Positions 18,341-26,658 are shown, counted from the stretch's first letter. The stretch: 64,000 nt of DNA from Lientehia sp934351765 (GCF_052118925.1 NZ_JBQKGG010000005.1:62001-126000); one strand, 5' to 3'. Notes: generated by a model not told the origin, from the letters alone. Numbers and translations: made by a program.

Positions 18341-19984
18341 CTATTCTCCCTTCTCTTTTTGTTTCAATACCTTCAATGTTTGTTCCGCCAGTGATTCCGC
18401 CGTCTTTACTTCCTCGAACAGCTGTCCTTCGTAGGTGCTTTCAATCTGACCCTCCCAGACCGCTGCCTGTGTCTCAACCTGCTTCAATGCCTGTTCCATC
18501 TGTCCCGTTCCAATTCCGTCCCGATAAAACAGGGATCCGCAGTCCGCCAGACGCCCGGCCAGTTCTCTTGCTGCCACCAGCGCAGTAATCCGGTTGTCCT
18601 TCTGTTCCAGCTCCAGCCTTGAAAGCTCCTCCAGGTCTTTCCAGTAATCTGCATAAGAAACCTGCGGATCTCCCGATTTTTTTTCTTTCCCCAGACCGTC
18701 CCAGTAGGAAGCAATCCTTCCCAGAAGCCTTGTCCGAAGTGTTTCCCCCTCTGTCAGATGTGCATTGTTTTCCTCCGCCAGACGAAACCAGACTGCCGAT
18801 GCGCCCCGTCCTCCGGCCCCCTCATATTCATAAAAGTATGCCAGACCGATCCGATAAGCCGCCCTTCCGCAGGCAGCTCCGCCTCGCTGCAGTCTGGACC
18901 GGACAGTTCCAAGCCCACTCTCCGACCGGAGAAGCTCCTGAAACTGCCGTTCCTCCGAAACGGAAAAGCTCCCATCGGTTTCCACATAAATTTCCAGCAG
19001 CTGCTCATATGCCTCCGGCCGCTGCGGCTCCAGAAGGATTGCCTGTTCACACAACGCTTCTGCTTCCTCTTCGGAAACACTGCCCTCTGCCTCCAATAGC
19101 AATGATTCATAAAACACTCCCTGCCGGCTCCGTCCGGCCAATGCCAGCCCCAGACTGCTTCCCGCCAGGAGCAGCGATACAACTGCCAGAATCAGACAGC
19201 CGCTTCGAAGACGCATACTCCACATCCTCTGATGCCCGGTCTGTGTCCGAAACGCCAGAAGCTCCTCCTCCAGAATCCGACAGGAAGAAAACCTTCGTTT
19301 CGGCTCCACTCTGGTACAGGTTTGAAGGATCCGTTCCATACCGGCAGACAGTTCTCTTCCTTCTTTTCCCTGCCTCTTCATGCCGCCCAGCGCATCATAC
19401 AAAACCATTCCGAGACCGTAAATATCCGTTTCCGGCCCGGTCTGTCCACGCCCTCCGTACTGCTCCGGCGCAGCATAGCCTCTGGTTCCCAGCCAGACTG
19501 TATCCCCCGTCTGATCCTCCTTCCGTTCTCTGGCTGTTCCGAAATCGATCAGAACCAGCCTCCCGTCCGGGCGCAGGATCAGATTTGACGGCTTCAGATC
19601 CCGGTGGATCACCGGCGGACGCCGCTCATGCAGATAAGAAAGGACCCGGCAGAGCTGGATTCCCCAGTCTGCTGCCTGCTCCTCCGATACCGGCCCATGA
19701 CTGCCCAGATAGGCACTCAGAGTTTCCCCCTCCACATATTCCATGACCAGATATCGCCGTCCGTCTTCCTCCAGAATATCCATGATGGCAGAAAGCCCCG
19801 GATGGGACAGCTTTTTTAACAGGTCCGTCTCCATGATCAGCGCCTGCCCCTGAAGCTCCTTCACCGCCGCCGGACGGTCTGTTCGGATCTGCCTTGCCAG
19901 CCAGACCGTTCCATGTCCGCCCCGGCCCAGCAGACCTTCCAGACGGTATAGTCCGCCCAGCACCACGCCGGAAGCGCAGTCCAT
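18341..19984 (-). CDS. Transmembrane Ser/Thr protein kinase with exterior TPR-like region
   Basis: The 547-residue protein has an N-terminal Hanks-type kinase domain (about 12-245): glycine loop GRGGHGTVWLA, Lys42, catalytic HRDLKPSN (Asp129), metal-binding DFG (Asp147) and APEQYG. A single membrane helix lies at about 261-284. The exterior part (about 290-547) contains TPR-like helices (LCEQAILLEPQRPEAYEQLL) in place of PASTA domains. The ATG at 19984 is chosen since AGGAGGT lies six bases upstream; the ATG at 20029 has no ribosome site. It is followed two bases later by the Ig-repeat protein gene. Likely a membrane signalling kinase; its ligand is unknown and no phosphatase gene is adjacent. 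Confidence 0.88.
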   Translation of the reverse strand: MDCASGVVLGGLYRLEGLLGRGGHGTVWLARQIRTDRPAAVKELQGQALIMETDLLKKLSHPGLSAIMDILEEDGRRYLVMEYVEGETLSAYLGSHGPVSEEQAADWGIQLCRVLSYLHERRPPVIHRDLKPSNLILRPDGRLVLIDFGTARERKEDQTGDTVWLGTRGYAAPEQYGGRGQTGPETDIYGLGMVLYDALGGMKRQGKEGRELSAGMERILQTCTRVEPKRRFSSCRILEEELLAFRTQTGHQRMWSMRLRSGCLILAVVSLLLAGSSLGLALAGRSRQGVFYESLLLEAEGSVSEEEAEALCEQAILLEPQRPEAYEQLLEIYVETDGSFSVSEERQFQELLRSESGLGTVRSRLQRGGAACGRAAYRIGLAYFYEYEGAGGRGASAVWFRLAEENNAHLTEGETLRTRLLGRIASYWDGLGKEKKSGDPQVSYADYWKDLEELSRLELEQKDNRITALVAARELAGRLADCGSLFYRDGIGTGQMEQALKQVETQAAVWEGQIESTYEGQLFEEVKTAESLAEQTLKVLKQKEKGE

Positions 19985-20253
19985 GCTCCCACCTCCTGTC
20001 TCTTTTACAGCTTCCATATTTGTTTTCATTTCGTTCTAGTTCTATTGGAATTATCCGGGAGAATCCCCGATCATAAAGAAAAAGATATGTACGCGGAACA
20101 CCTCTGTTTCATATTCCGCTTTTTTGATACTGCCTATTCTATCCTGAATCAGCTGCGGTTTCAAGAACTTTATCCAGATAAATACAGACATTTCCACCAT
20201 GTCGGCGCCAAACAGAGCAGTTTCCCACAATTTACCGACAAATATCACCATGT

Positions 20254-21273
20254 TCAGCAGTGCTCTAAAATCACTCCATGCGCGATCCCCGGAACGCTGT
20301 TTCCTTCATTGAAGCTTACACTGGAAAGCAATGCACCGGTCGGCAGGAACAGCACCCGCTGCCACTGGCCGGTCATCAGCTTCGGAAGGATTTCCGCTGC
20401 CAGCACAAGGGCCGAACAGCCGCAGCCGCTTCCGCCGGAGTGGGTATCCTGCGTTTCGGCGTCAAAGATCATGGTTCCGCAGTCCCGGTGCTGCCGCCGG
20501 ATATCATGCCCCCGGCTCTTCATAAAATCCAGAAGGATCGTTGTTCCGACCTGCCCCAGATCTCCGGTGATGATCCGGTCATAATCCTCCGGCTCCCGCT
20601 CAAAATCCTCCAGGCTGCGGCAGATGGTATCACAGGCCGCCGGTGCCATGCAGGCCCCCATATTCATGGAATCCTTTAATCCCATGTCCACGATCCGCCC
20701 CGGCGTGATCCCGCTGATCCGCACCGATCCGCCCTTCTTTCCCAGAATAAATGCCCCGCTGCCGGTCACCGTCCATGTGGTCGAAAGCGGACGCTGATTC
20801 CCGTATTCCAACGGAAAACGGAACTGCTTTTCCGCGCTGGCAAAATGGCTGGAGGACAAGGCCATCACATAATCCGCATACCCGGCCTCTACTGTCATGG
20901 CCCCGAGACAGAGAGCCTCCCCGATGGTGGAGCATGCCCCGTATAATCCAAACAGCGGCAGTTCCAGATCCACGGTTCCAAAGGATGTTGCAATGAGCTG
21001 CCCCAGAAGATCCCCGGCGAAAAGATAGCGTACCTCGCTGCGCACCAGTCCGGCCCGTTCAATGACCAGATCGGCCGCCTCTTTCTGGAGTGCACTCTCC
21101 GCCTCCTCCCAGTTTTCACAGCCAAGAAGCGGATCCGGCTCAATGATATCAAATTGTTCCCCTAACGGCCCTTCCCCCTCCTTTTTTCCGGCGACCGACG
21201 CCTTTCCAAGGATCTGCGGCCCGTTTTCAAAGGCCAGACTTGCCTTTCCTCTCTGATAACGCTTTCGTTCCAT
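20254..21273 (-). CDS. spoVAD: Stage V sporulation protein AD
   Basis: SpoVAD is part of the inner spore membrane channel that moves Ca-dipicolinate into the forespore and out during germination; it binds dipicolinate. The 339-residue protein has a thiolase-like fold with LYGACSTIGEALCLGAMTVE and ATSFGTVDLELPLFGLYG, typical of the family, and GSGCGCSALVLAAEILP near the C-terminus. It is the last gene of a spoVAA-AB-AC-AD series and no spoVAE follows. The series probably runs from the sigma-G-like promoter at 23086-23115. Confidence 0.95.
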   Translation of the reverse strand: MERKRYQRGKASLAFENGPQILGKASVAGKKEGEGPLGEQFDIIEPDPLLGCENWEEAESALQKEAADLVIERAGLVRSEVRYLFAGDLLGQLIATSFGTVDLELPLFGLYGACSTIGEALCLGAMTVEAGYADYVMALSSSHFASAEKQFRFPLEYGNQRPLSTTWTVTGSGAFILGKKGGSVRISGITPGRIVDMGLKDSMNMGACMAPAACDTICRSLEDFEREPEDYDRIITGDLGQVGTTILLDFMKSRGHDIRRQHRDCGTMIFDAETQDTHSGGSGCGCSALVLAAEILPKLMTGQWQRVLFLPTGALLSSVSFNEGNSVPGIAHGVILEHC

Positions 21274-21287
21274 GTCCGATTCCTCCG

Positions 21288-21788
21288 TTATGCCCAGTAA
21301 ATGCCGATCCAGTCCAGAATACAGTAAAGAATGCCCAGAATCCAGCTTGAAAAGATCCCATAGAGGATTACCGGCCCGGCAATGGTAAAGATTTTACAGC
21401 CGATACCAAATACCTGTCCCTCTTTTTTGTATTCGATGGCCGGAGAGACAACCGAATTGGCAAAGCCGGTGATGGGAACCAGTGCGCCCGCTCCGCCGAA
21501 GGTCACAATCTTCGGGAACAGGTTCAGCCCGGTCAGGATCACTGCGGCCCCGATGAGGATCAGAAGCGTCCAGGCACCGGCCGCCTCCCGCTCCACACCG
21601 TTTTCCTGAAACAGGTACAGCAGTCCCTGGCCGATGGTACAGATGATGCCGCCGGTTACGAACGCCCGCAGGACATTCCAGACCGGATTATGCGTGGGCG
21701 TTACCTGCTTTACATAAGCCTCATATTCCTCCGGACTCATGGCGCTTCCCACCCGGCTGTCCGGTGCCTTCTGTTTTTCCTGATCCAT
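21288..21788 (-). CDS. spoVAC: Stage V sporulation protein AC
   Basis: SpoVAC is a membrane channel component of the spore dipicolinate transporter and has been described as mechanosensitive in Bacillus. The ATG at 21788 (MDQEKQKAPDSRVGS) is supported by AAAGGAGG upstream; the open frame runs further 5' into spoVAB but without a ribosome site. The 166-residue protein has a hydrophilic start (PEEYEAYVKQVTPTHNP), four or so membrane segments and the VTFGGAGALVPITGFANSV stretch typical of SpoVAC/AE proteins. It lies between spoVAB and spoVAD. Confidence 0.93.
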   Translation of the reverse strand: MDQEKQKAPDSRVGSAMSPEEYEAYVKQVTPTHNPVWNVLRAFVTGGIICTIGQGLLYLFQENGVEREAAGAWTLLILIGAAVILTGLNLFPKIVTFGGAGALVPITGFANSVVSPAIEYKKEGQVFGIGCKIFTIAGPVILYGIFSSWILGILYCILDWIGIYWA

Positions 21789-21811
21789 AAATCCTCCTTT
21801 AAATGCCTCCT

Positions 21812-22219
21812 TTAAAAGAAGTGATATAACGCCCCGCAGAGTTTTCCGGCCGCAATCCCCAGGATCACATACTGGAGCCCTGTGGACAGGCGGATCCGGC
21901 GGCTGAGCACCGGAACAGAATCCAGCGTCTCCGCCAGCGACATGATCAGACACCCGACAAAGATACCGGAGCCAAGTCCCATGAGCACCAGCAGCGGAAA
22001 GCCTCCGGGCAGGGACGGCCGATACAGATACACCACATTTCCCGCTGTCCCGCCGAAAACGATCATATCCTCAAAGAGCCGTACATGCTTCGCCGTATGA
22101 GTCTTCCCGATGAGCCGCACCACCACGCCTATGGTAACAATAAAGGCAAAAACGCCCGCCGCAATGATCCCGCCGGCACTCAGTCCGATCAGTGCAAGCA
22201 GTCCTTCTTTAAGTAACAT
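21812..22219 (-). CDS. spoVAB: Stage V sporulation protein AB
   Basis: A 135-residue protein with four or five membrane helices, matching SpoVAB by length, hydrophobic pattern (LIGLSAGGIIAAGVFAF; VFGGTAGNVV) and position between spoVAA and spoVAC. The ATG at 22219 overlaps the end of spoVAA by eleven bases; GGAGG and a second GGAG lie upstream. SpoVAB is required for dipicolinic acid uptake into the forespore in Bacillus, though its exact role is not known. Confidence 0.9.
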   Translation of the reverse strand: MLLKEGLLALIGLSAGGIIAAGVFAFIVTIGVVVRLIGKTHTAKHVRLFEDMIVFGGTAGNVVYLYRPSLPGGFPLLVLMGLGSGIFVGCLIMSLAETLDSVPVLSRRIRLSTGLQYVILGIAAGKLCGALYHFF

Positions 22220-22835
22220 CAACTCCGGATTCCTCCCTCCCGGCATTTTTGATCAGCGTCTGGTTCACATCCGTCTCATAGGTCCGCATCTGAACCTCAA
22301 TGGGCGTCGGATCCTTAGACAGTGCCACTCTGGAAAAATGATTAAAAAACACCAGGATCCCGATGGGAAGCCCAATGGAATAGGTCAGCTCCAGCACCGT
22401 CGCTCCCTGCGGCTTCTGCCCCATGACTCCCTCATAGATCATGGCAAACAGCTCGCCCACATTTCCGTCATTATTAAAGGTCATGATAGCAAAGGCTGCG
22501 CCGAAAAACGTGATCAGGCAGACTGCCGCCGTTTTTATCCATTCCCAGACCTGTCCGGCACGGGGCTTCGGCTGATAATCAATGATGCAGTCCGTCTCAC
22601 CGATACTGTTTACCTCGATCTGATCGGAGATCTTCTCCAGCTTTTCAATGAGCTCCATAACCGACAGCACATAGCGCTCCGGCTTTTCCGAAGGCACATG
22701 AAGGACCTTGAGTGCCAGACAGCGGTTCTCGATGGACTTATTGCGGCACCACAGCTCCCCCAGCTGGGACAGAAACACCTCCCGCTCATGGACCTCCGTA
22801 TTCTGAGACAGCTTTAAATAAACGACCTCACTCAT
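22209..22835 (-). CDS. spoVAA: Stage V sporulation protein AA
   Basis: A 208-residue protein. The N-terminal half (MSEVVYLKLSQNTEV to about residue 120) is the soluble SpoVAA domain, and the C-terminal half carries two or three membrane segments (IKTAAVCLITFFGAAFAIM; ELTYSIGLPIGILVFFNHF). It is the first spoVA gene and belongs to the dipicolinate channel. The ATG at 22835 overlaps the stop of the small upstream gene by 8 bases, so translation is likely coupled; no strong separate ribosome site is seen. The longer frame starting at 22880 is not favoured. Confidence 0.9.
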   Translation of the reverse strand: MSEVVYLKLSQNTEVHEREVFLSQLGELWCRNKSIENRCLALKVLHVPSEKPERYVLSVMELIEKLEKISDQIEVNSIGETDCIIDYQPKPRAGQVWEWIKTAAVCLITFFGAAFAIMTFNNDGNVGELFAMIYEGVMGQKPQGATVLELTYSIGLPIGILVFFNHFSRVALSKDPTPIEVQMRTYETDVNQTLIKNAGREESGVDVT

Positions 22836-23064
22836 GACAGCCCATGGCCTTTCCGACAGAGTCAATCGTTTTCTCTGCACAGTTTTTCGCCTCTTTCATG
22901 AACCGGTCTGTGGTTTTCCCCACCTTTTCTCCCGCATGTTGCATAACCTCCACAAGCATTCCGCGGCTCTGTCCGTCCTGTCCCATCCGGTAAATCGCAT
23001 ACAGTGCGATCACCGTTACTGCCGCCAGGATCAAAAGCCCAAAAAGCCATTTTTTCGTACTCAT
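22828..23064 (-). CDS. Small membrane-anchored protein ahead of spoVAA, unknown
   Basis: A 78-residue protein starting MSTKKWLFGLLILAAVTVIA, that is, a short basic start followed by one membrane helix, then a hydrophilic amphipathic region with two Cys (KNCAEK, MGCHE). AGGAG precedes the ATG at 23064. It lies between a sigma-G-like promoter and spoVAA, with its stop overlapping the spoVAA start, so it is probably made in the forespore with the SpoVA proteins. I do not recognise a family. The tail could adopt an amphipathic helix against the membrane. Confidence 0.65.
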   Translation of the reverse strand: MSTKKWLFGLLILAAVTVIALYAIYRMGQDGQSRGMLVEVMQHAGEKVGKTTDRFMKEAKNCAEKTIDSVGKAMGCHE

Positions 23065-23085
23065 AGAACCACTCCTTCCTGAGAG

Positions 23086-23115
23086 TAGTATGGTCCCGGC
23101 CACCGTCCTTTATAC
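23086..23115 (-). promoter_or_regulatory. Sigma-G-like promoter for the spoVA operon
   Basis: On the minus strand GTATA (23111-23115) and CATACTA (23086-23092) are 18 bases apart. Both halves fit the published Bacillus sigma-G consensus (GHATR, 17-18, CATnHTA). It lies in the 66-base gap between sigF and the small gene that leads spoVAA, exactly where a forespore promoter for the dipicolinate channel would be expected. Confidence 0.6.
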
Positions 23116-23130
23116 ATCCGAAACACATTT

Positions 23131-23844
23131 TCAGAATTTCTTTCTCATGGTACCCAGGATCTTTTTCTCCATGCGGGAAACCTGCACCTGAGATACCCCC
23201 AGCTCTTTCGCCACCTGCGTCTGGGTCTTGTCCATATAATAGCGCATGATAATGAGCCTGGCGTCCTGAGGCGGAAGCTCCCGCAGAAGCCGCCGGATCG
23301 TCAGCTTGTCCAGGACCTCCTCATCCTCCCGATTTTTATCCTCCAGCTTGTCGATAAGGCTGATGGCACTCCCGTCCCCGTGGTAAATGGTCTTATAAAG
23401 GGATTCCACCTCTGCCCCGGCTTCCAGCGCAGCCGCCAGCTCCATCGGTTCCACCTCCATGGAACCGGCCAGCTCCGACAGGGTCGGTTCCCGCCCCAGC
23501 TTTGTTCCAAGCCGCTCCCGTTCCCTTCTTGCCTTTACTGCCAGCTCCTTCACCGAGCGGCTGATCTTGATCATCCCGTCATCCCGCAGGAACCGCTTGA
23601 TCTCGCCGGTAATCATAGGTACTGCATAGGTGGAAAACCGCACCTCGAAGCCCAGATCAAACTTGTCAATGGCCTTTAAAAGCCCGATGCTTCCGATCTG
23701 AAACAGATCCTCCGACTCCGCCCCTCTTCCCAGAAAGCGGCGCACCACGCTCCAGATCAGCCCTGTATTTTCCGATACCAGTCTGTCCCTTGCCTCTTTA
23801 TCCCCCTCGTGTGCCCGTCGGATCAGCTCCATGGTCTCGTCCAT
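23131..23844 (-). CDS. sigF: RNA polymerase sigma-F, early forespore sigma factor
   Basis: The 237-residue sigma-70 family factor shows region 2 (SEDLFQIGSIGLLKAIDKFD; FSTYAVPMITGEIKRFLRD), region 3 (GREPTLSELAGSMEV) and region 4 helix-turn-helix (QTQVAKELGVSQVQVSRMEKK). Together with the adjoining spoIIAA and spoIIAB, this defines sigma-F rather than sigma-G or sigma-B. Its ATG overlaps the spoIIAB stop by one base (TAATG). Its activity is held by SpoIIAB until septation. Confidence 0.95.
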   Translation of the reverse strand: MDETMELIRRAHEGDKEARDRLVSENTGLIWSVVRRFLGRGAESEDLFQIGSIGLLKAIDKFDLGFEVRFSTYAVPMITGEIKRFLRDDGMIKISRSVKELAVKARRERERLGTKLGREPTLSELAGSMEVEPMELAAALEAGAEVESLYKTIYHGDGSAISLIDKLEDKNREDEEVLDKLTIRRLLRELPPQDARLIIMRYYMDKTQTQVAKELGVSQVQVSRMEKKILGTMRKKF

Positions 23845-24326
23845 TACTTCCTCCGCCCCAGCTCCTTTTCCATGGTCACGACAGTTCCCGCTCCCGGCGC
23901 CGATTCCACTTCCACCTTGTCCATAAACGCCTCCATAAAGGAAAATCCCATGCCAGACCGTTCTCTGGAGGGCTTCGAGGTATAAAGCGGCTCCATGGCA
24001 CGCTTCACATCCTCGATCCCCACGCCATCGTCCCGTACCTCCACCGACAGGATCCGGTCACGGATCGTCAGCTTCATATGTACAATCCCCTTCCGATTTT
24101 CATATCCGTGGATAATTGCATTTGTCACAGCCTCCGATACGGCTGTTTTAATATCGTCCAGCTCCTCCACCGTCGGATCCAGCCGGGCCGCAAATACAGC
24201 CGTCACCACTCTGGCAAACTGCTCGTTTCTTGACCGGCTCTCAAAGGAAATTTCCACCGTTTCCTGCTCGTTCCTGCTCCATTCCGTTTCCTGCTCCGTT
24301 TCACCAAATACTTTCTTTTCCTCCAT
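23844..24326 (-). CDS. spoIIAB: Anti-sigma-F factor, serine kinase
   Basis: SpoIIAB binds and inhibits sigma-F and phosphorylates SpoIIAA. The 160-residue protein has a GHKL ATPase domain: N-box DIKTAVSEAVTNAIIHGY, G1 box VRDDGVGIED, and G2 region SGMGFSFMEAFMD. It is slightly longer at the N-terminus than the Bacillus protein, with an acidic lead of about 20 residues. GGAGGAG precedes the ATG at 24326, which is one base past the spoIIAA stop. Order spoIIAA-spoIIAB-sigF is conserved. Confidence 0.95.
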   Translation of the reverse strand: MEEKKVFGETEQETEWSRNEQETVEISFESRSRNEQFARVVTAVFAARLDPTVEELDDIKTAVSEAVTNAIIHGYENRKGIVHMKLTIRDRILSVEVRDDGVGIEDVKRAMEPLYTSKPSRERSGMGFSFMEAFMDKVEVESAPGAGTVVTMEKELGRRK

Positions 24327-24327
24327 G

Positions 24328-24666
24328 TCACTCTCCTCCCTCTATGGTCCGCTCATCCCAGTCCCCGATGATCTGATAGATCCCGGACATTTCCAGGATC
24401 CTGGAAAGCCTCGGCGGAACATGACGTACATAAACACTTCCGCCGGCCGCCCGCAGTTCCTTGTACCGCCCAAGCAGCATACCGATCCCCGCACTGTCCA
24501 TGAACTGCGTATCCTTAAAATCAAATACCAGACTGCGGATCCGCTGGATCTCCCGCGCCCTTCGGATCTGTTCCTTGATCTCGTCGCTGCTGTGATGATC
24601 CACCTCTCCGGGCATCTGTACATACAGCACATTCCCCCTCATTTTCCAGCATGTCCCCTGTTCCAA
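24328..24666 (-). CDS. spoIIAA: Anti-sigma-F factor antagonist
   Basis: SpoIIAA is a STAS-domain protein that frees sigma-F by binding SpoIIAB. The 112-residue protein has GEVDHHSSDEIKEQI and FMDSAGIGMLLGR, with the phosphorylated serine at residue 58. A TTG start at 24666 is chosen: AGGAGG lies eight bases upstream and the resulting length and alignment match the family, whereas the first internal ATG has no ribosome site. First gene of the spoIIA operon. A sigma-H promoter is expected upstream (24670-24790), but I could not pick out a convincing one. Confidence 0.93.
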   Translation of the reverse strand: MEQGTCWKMRGNVLYVQMPGEVDHHSSDEIKEQIRRAREIQRIRSLVFDFKDTQFMDSAGIGMLLGRYKELRAAGGSVYVRHVPPRLSRILEMSGIYQIIGDWDERTIEGGE

Positions 24667-24714
24667 TTTTTATACCTCCTGTTCCAATATAGTTATGGTT
24701 CACATCCGTTTTTC

Positions 24715-24757
24715 ATAAAATATAAGAAGACCCCATACGTTTCCGTACACGGTCTTC
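24715..24757 (-). terminator. Terminator after the zinc-ribbon/TPR gene
   Basis: GAAGACC (24726-24732) pairs with GGTCTTC (24751-24757), with an inner ACG/CGT pairing. Reading on the minus strand the stem is followed by TTATATTTTAT. It separates the TPR gene from the spoIIA operon. Confidence 0.65.
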
Positions 24758-24790
24758 TCTTTCGTTTCTCTGTTCTTTTTTCGTTTGTCT

Positions 24791-26188
24791 TTAATAGCCT
24801 CTCTGAGCCGCCGCCTGCTGTCCCCAGACAGTGGACGAATAGGCTGGATTATTGATCAGCTGATTATAATACTCCACGGCTGTCGGCCAGTCGCTCTTGT
24901 TCTGGTAGCAGACCCCCGTATAGAAGATCACCTCCGGATAATCCGGCTGCTTCTCCAGGCATTTCGCAAAGTAGGCAAGTGCCTTATCCCAGTCTCTTGC
25001 ATCATAAGCCGCCTTGCCGATGGCAAAGAGGTTCTGAACAGCACTGTCGTTGAACTCGGTACTCAGGGACTGGTACACACTCTGGAAGGTCTCATTGGTC
25101 ACCAAACTGGAATCAATGGACTCCAGCGAATCCATGGCGCCGATATAATCGCCGTCCGCCTTCAGCTTCAGCACATTGAGCAGCTTGTTGTATTCGTTGA
25201 TGATGCCGCCCTCTCCGGTGTAGGCAGACAGCTCGCCCTCCAGACTGGACTTCTCATTATTCAGGGAATCGATCTGCCCCTGAAGGCTGGTGATCGTCGT
25301 ATCACGCTCGGAAATCTTCTCATTGTACGATAAGATCCCGCTGTTGAAATCGGCATTCAGCTTCCGCTCCTTCACCGGCAGAAGCAGGAAATAGGTAAAC
25401 AGAACACCGACAACCAGCCCCACTGCCAGCAGAAGCACCGTAGCCCAGCTCCCTGTTCCCTCGTGGTAGGTGGGCACAATGGCCTCGTCCCGCATGGTCT
25501 GGTCAAACAGCTCCTTCTCCTGGATCTTCTTCGCCTGCCGTCGGCTCTTTTCCTTCGCGATATCCTTCCGGTTTCTCGCGATCTCCCTTAACTCCTCCAG
25601 ATATTCCAGTGCCACCGTGTTGTTCACATCAATGGCGAGGACCGCCTTCAGCGTTTTCTCCGCCTTGGCATACTCCTCCTTTTTCAGGTAAAGAAGCCCC
25701 AGCAGCTGATACGCCTTCACAAACTTCGGGTTCATGCTGATAACCTTTTTCGCCTGAAGAAGCGCCAGATCCTCACTGTCATGACGCGCATAATAAAGCG
25801 CCTGATTGAACTTCTTTAAGGTCTGGTCCATCTGGTTTAACTTGGACTGTCTCGACTGCAGCTTTTTCAGATAATCAGCCGCCAGATTTTCATCCGGCTG
25901 GAGATTCTTGCTGATGACCCACTCCGCCAGGGCGTCCACCGTCTCTCCCATCTCAAAATAGACAAGACCGAGAAGATTTCTGGCATCGGTATTCTTCTTA
26001 TAGAGATCCAGACTTTTTTTCAGATATACGGCGGCGCCGGAAAGATCCCGGACCTTCGCCTTTTCCAGACCGATGTTATAATAGGTGTTGGAAAGGCGCA
26101 CCACCTTTTTATACAGGGTTACATCATGCCCGCAGAAATTACAGAAATTCCCGTTTCCGAGCTGATGATGACAATATAAACACTCCAT
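24791..26188 (-). CDS. Zinc-ribbon, coiled-coil and TPR membrane protein
   Basis: A 465-residue protein. It opens with a zinc ribbon of two CxxC pairs (CLYCHH; CNFCGHD), followed by cytoplasmic TPR-like helices (about 30-210), a basic/coiled stretch, a membrane helix at about 248-270 (VLLLAVGLVVGVLFTYFLL), a coiled coil (about 280-325) and exterior TPR units near the C-terminus (YFAKCLEKQPDYPEVIFYTG; TAVEYYNQLINNP). It is a scaffold-like protein spanning the membrane. It follows a 54-residue gene with an 8-base gap. I recognise no named family; a role in envelope or division assembly is a guess. Confidence 0.72.
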   Translation of the reverse strand: MECLYCHHQLGNGNFCNFCGHDVTLYKKVVRLSNTYYNIGLEKAKVRDLSGAAVYLKKSLDLYKKNTDARNLLGLVYFEMGETVDALAEWVISKNLQPDENLAADYLKKLQSRQSKLNQMDQTLKKFNQALYYARHDSEDLALLQAKKVISMNPKFVKAYQLLGLLYLKKEEYAKAEKTLKAVLAIDVNNTVALEYLEELREIARNRKDIAKEKSRRQAKKIQEKELFDQTMRDEAIVPTYHEGTGSWATVLLLAVGLVVGVLFTYFLLLPVKERKLNADFNSGILSYNEKISERDTTITSLQGQIDSLNNEKSSLEGELSAYTGEGGIINEYNKLLNVLKLKADGDYIGAMDSLESIDSSLVTNETFQSVYQSLSTEFNDSAVQNLFAIGKAAYDARDWDKALAYFAKCLEKQPDYPEVIFYTGVCYQNKSDWPTAVEYYNQLINNPAYSSTVWGQQAAAQRGY

Positions 26189-26196
26189 ACTGCTTC

Positions 26197-26361
26197 CTAC
26201 TCTCTGTGGTCCTCTTCCTCATACTGACCGTACTGTTCTTTCATAAACTCCACCATGATATCCGTCACATCAGTGATATCCCGGTTTACAATGGTATCAC
26301 CCACATGGTCAATGTCACGGCTGGGCTTGAACTTTGCCAGTTCTTCCTCAAAATTCAACAT
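26197..26361 (-). CDS. Small conserved-looking acidic protein, unknown
   Basis: A 54-residue hydrophilic, acidic protein starting MLNFEEELAKFKPSRDIDHV and ending in a run of Glu/Asp. AAGGAAG precedes the ATG at 26361; the open frame extends to 26439 but that extra part is Cys/Arg-rich and lacks a ribosome site. It lies eight bases upstream of the TPR gene and is probably cotranscribed. No family recognised. The steady charge pattern and good spacing make it a likely real gene. Confidence 0.65.
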   Translation of the reverse strand: MLNFEEELAKFKPSRDIDHVGDTIVNRDITDVTDIMVEFMKEQYGQYEEEDHRE

Positions 26362-26598
26362 CCTGTTTCTTCCTTTCTGAACCGTTTCACTGTCTGCAGT
26401 ACCTCCGAAGAAGCTCCCGCATCTGCAGAGCTTCTCCACCGGATTGTTGCAGAACCTTAAAGAATAAGTATACCATATCCTGCCCGGTTTTCACACCGGA
26501 AATTTCCTACAATCCGTAAGAACAAATTCTTAAGATTTTCATAAGCCCTTATTCTCCGGCACTGAAACTATACTACTATACTTCCGTCCATTTGACAA

Positions 26599-26634
26599 TG
26601 AAAAAAGGACGACAAAAACTGTCACCCTTTTTCC
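26599..26634. terminator. Terminator after valS-folC
   Basis: AAAAAGG-A-CGACA and TGTC-A-CCTTTTT form a hairpin around 26601-26633 with A and T runs on both sides, so it can act on both strands. On the minus strand it lies 25 bases past the folC stop. The rest of the 300-base gap 26362-26658 holds only a probable promoter for the 54-aa gene (a TATACT box near 26468). Confidence 0.75.
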
Positions 26635-26658
26635 GTACTCCTGTATTTCAGGCTGTAT

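Noticed and set aside
18619..19746. Open frame of 375 codons antisense to the kinase gene
   Set aside because: Pro/Arg/Ser-rich shadow of a clear kinase gene.
20051..20251. 66-codon frame starting two bases after the spoVAD stop, at first a candidate for spoVAE
   Set aside because: The peptide does not have the repeated membrane helices of SpoVAE and has no ribosome site; probably the chance frame of a spacer.
24667..24790. Sigma-H promoter for spoIIA
   Set aside because: Expected from biology, but no segment matches the AGGATTT / GAAT pattern with proper spacing.
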